A DNA stretch of 36,317 bases, from positions 1,635-37,951 of the forward strand of contig DDSR01000208.1 of the NCBI GenBank assembly GCA_002343455.1, written 5' to 3'. The notes under the pieces were generated by a model that ran no database searches, was not told the origin of the DNA, and saw only the letters and a list, made by a program, of their open reading frames with translations. The position numbers and the translations under genes are program-made. Shown piece by piece: positions 35,345-36,317 of the stretch (positions within the stretch are counted from its first letter, which is position 1; every line of letters begins with the position of its first letter). The DNA comes from Deltaproteobacteria bacterium UBA2385 (GTDB lineage Bacteria > Myxococcota_A > UBA796 > UBA2385).

Positions 35345-36317
35345 TGGTCGAGCGCCTCGACGGGCCCAGGGCCGTGACCTCCCTGCTCAGCCGCCGCTCC
35401 GCGCTCGCGGATCCCCTCCGCCAGCTCGCCCGCCTCGACGCCAGCGGCGCGCCCGAGTTCCGGGATCTGGCCGGCCCGCTGCGGCGCGGCAGGCTGGGCG
35501 TCCTCCAGCTCAACCTCGGCAAGCTCTGCAACATGAGCTGCCGCCACTGCCACGTCGACGCCGGCCCCGACCGCGTCGCCGAGAACATGGACCGCGCCAC
35601 CGCCGAGGCCTGCGTCGAGGCGCTCGACCGCACCGAGGTCCACACCGTCGACCTCACCGGCGGCGCGCCCGAGCTCAACCCCCACTTCCGCTGGCTGGTC
35701 GAGCAGGCCCGCGCCCGCGGCGTGCACGTCATCGACCGCTGCAACCTGACGGTGCTGCTCCTGCCGCGGTTCGCCGACCTGCCCCGGTGGCTGGCCGACC
35801 AGGGGGTCGAGATCGTCGCCTCCCTCCCCCACCACCGCCGCCTGAACACCGACCGCCAGCGCGGCGACGGCACCTTCGAGCGCAGCGTCCAGGCCCTGCG
35901 CCTGCTCAACCAGGCCGGCTACGGCCAGGGCGATCCCCTCCGCCGCCTGACCCTGATGCACAACCCCGCCGGCCAGTTCCTGCCCGGCCCGCAGGCCGCC
36001 CTGGAGCGCGAGTACCGCGAGGGCCTCGCCACCCTGGGCCTGAGCTTCGACCGGCTGATCACGCTCAACAACATGCCGATCGCCCGCTACCTTGAGTGGC
36101 TGGAGGAGCGGGAGCAGCTCCAGGAGTACATGCGGGTCCTGACCGAGGCCTTCAACCCGGCGGCGATCGAGGGCTTGATGTGCCGGGACACCGTCTCGGT
36201 CGGCTGGGATGGCCGTCTGTACGACTGCGACTTCAACCAGATGCTCTCGTTGCCGGTGGCGGGCGGGCTGCACGTCCGCGAGCTGGGGCGCGCGCTGGGA
36301 GAGCCGGGCGAGCAAAG
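35344..36317 (+). CDS. arsS: Radical SAM protein ArsS, partial
   Basis: 324 residues visible from ATG 35344; the C-terminus lies beyond the window. The radical SAM cluster motif is C62-x3-C66-x2-C69 (LGKLCNMSCRHCHVDAGP). Also diagnostic are DLTGGAPELNPHFRWLVEQA, VIDRCNLTVLL, NNMPIARYLEWL, FNPAAIEGLMCRDTVSVGWD and LYDCDFNQML. ArsS is thought to join a deoxyadenosyl group to methylated arsenic in arsenosugar synthesis. Some family members carry selenocysteine near the C-terminus, which cannot be checked here. It overlaps the upstream peroxidase-like gene by one base, so translation is coupled. Confidence 0.9.
   Translation, partial: MVERLDGPRAVTSLLSRRSALADPLRQLARLDASGAPEFRDLAGPLRRGRLGVLQLNLGKLCNMSCRHCHVDAGPDRVAENMDRATAEACVEALDRTEVHTVDLTGGAPELNPHFRWLVEQARARGVHVIDRCNLTVLLLPRFADLPRWLADQGVEIVASLPHHRRLNTDRQRGDGTFERSVQALRLLNQAGYGQGDPLRRLTLMHNPAGQFLPGPQAALEREYREGLATLGLSFDRLITLNNMPIARYLEWLEEREQLQEYMRVLTEAFNPAAIEGLMCRDTVSVGWDGRLYDCDFNQMLSLPVAGGLHVRELGRALGEPGEQ

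Overview
The window is about 36.3 kb of very GC-rich, densely coding DNA from what looks like a Myxococcota bacterium (delta-proteobacterial lineage), probably an uncultivated one. The evidence is: a C-terminal sorting signal of MYXO-CTERM type; MopE-like Asp/Cys repeat lipoproteins with FG-GAP propellers; an OmpA protein with a thrombospondin-3-like calcium loop; GldA/F/G-type transporter genes; and good sigma-54 (-24/-12) promoters. No tRNA, rRNA, CRISPR array, insertion sequence or prophage was seen. Gene boundaries come from reading frames, start-site context and family knowledge. No database search was run.

Layout. 1-372: end of a HEAT-like helical repeat protein. 522-3755: a two-gene unit of a coiled-coil protein with a phage tail-fibre-like section and a tandem AAA+ ATPase with a degenerate first domain. 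3768-8410: ribosome and translation block rplU-rpmA-obgE, two exported proteins of unknown function, rsfS, rlmH and a ComF-like phosphoribosyltransferase. 8531-8752: a 54-residue ORF behind a sigma-54 promoter. 8821-11643: a membrane protein that appears to join a sigma-region-4-like segment to an anti-sigma zinc motif, then divIVA and a PHP phosphoesterase. 11768-12085: an SCP-2 protein. 12126-15481 (minus): an ABC exporter of GldA/F/G type.

15656-23017: three large acidic exported proteins. The first has 60-residue MopE-like repeats plus a lamin-tail domain. The second is a seven-blade FG-GAP propeller. The third has MopE-like units plus seven FG-GAP blades. 23035-24317 (minus): a MYXO-CTERM-like substrate and a zinc-ribbon rhomboid protease two bases apart. 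24448-27945: PspA and a large GT-C-like membrane glycosyltransferase. 28128-29255: a stress-type pair (BON lipoprotein and glycine-zipper protein) behind a near-perfect sigma-54 promoter. 29293-34893 (minus): an S4-domain RNA-binding protein, an OmpA-family porin-like protein, an aminotransferase and a proline-rich C-terminally anchored protein. 35015-36317: start of an arsenosugar-type cluster (peroxidase-like protein and radical SAM ArsS), cut by the window end.

Overall this is a chromosomal mix of housekeeping genes and an unusually rich envelope set: surface calcium or metal-binding proteins, sorting protease, membrane-stress protein, sigma-54 promoters and a membrane signalling protein. 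The least explained parts are the fibre/AAA+ pair, the sigma/anti-sigma-like fusion, the sigma-54-driven micro-ORF, the rhomboid/MYXO-CTERM pair and the protein with three DPPSD motifs.
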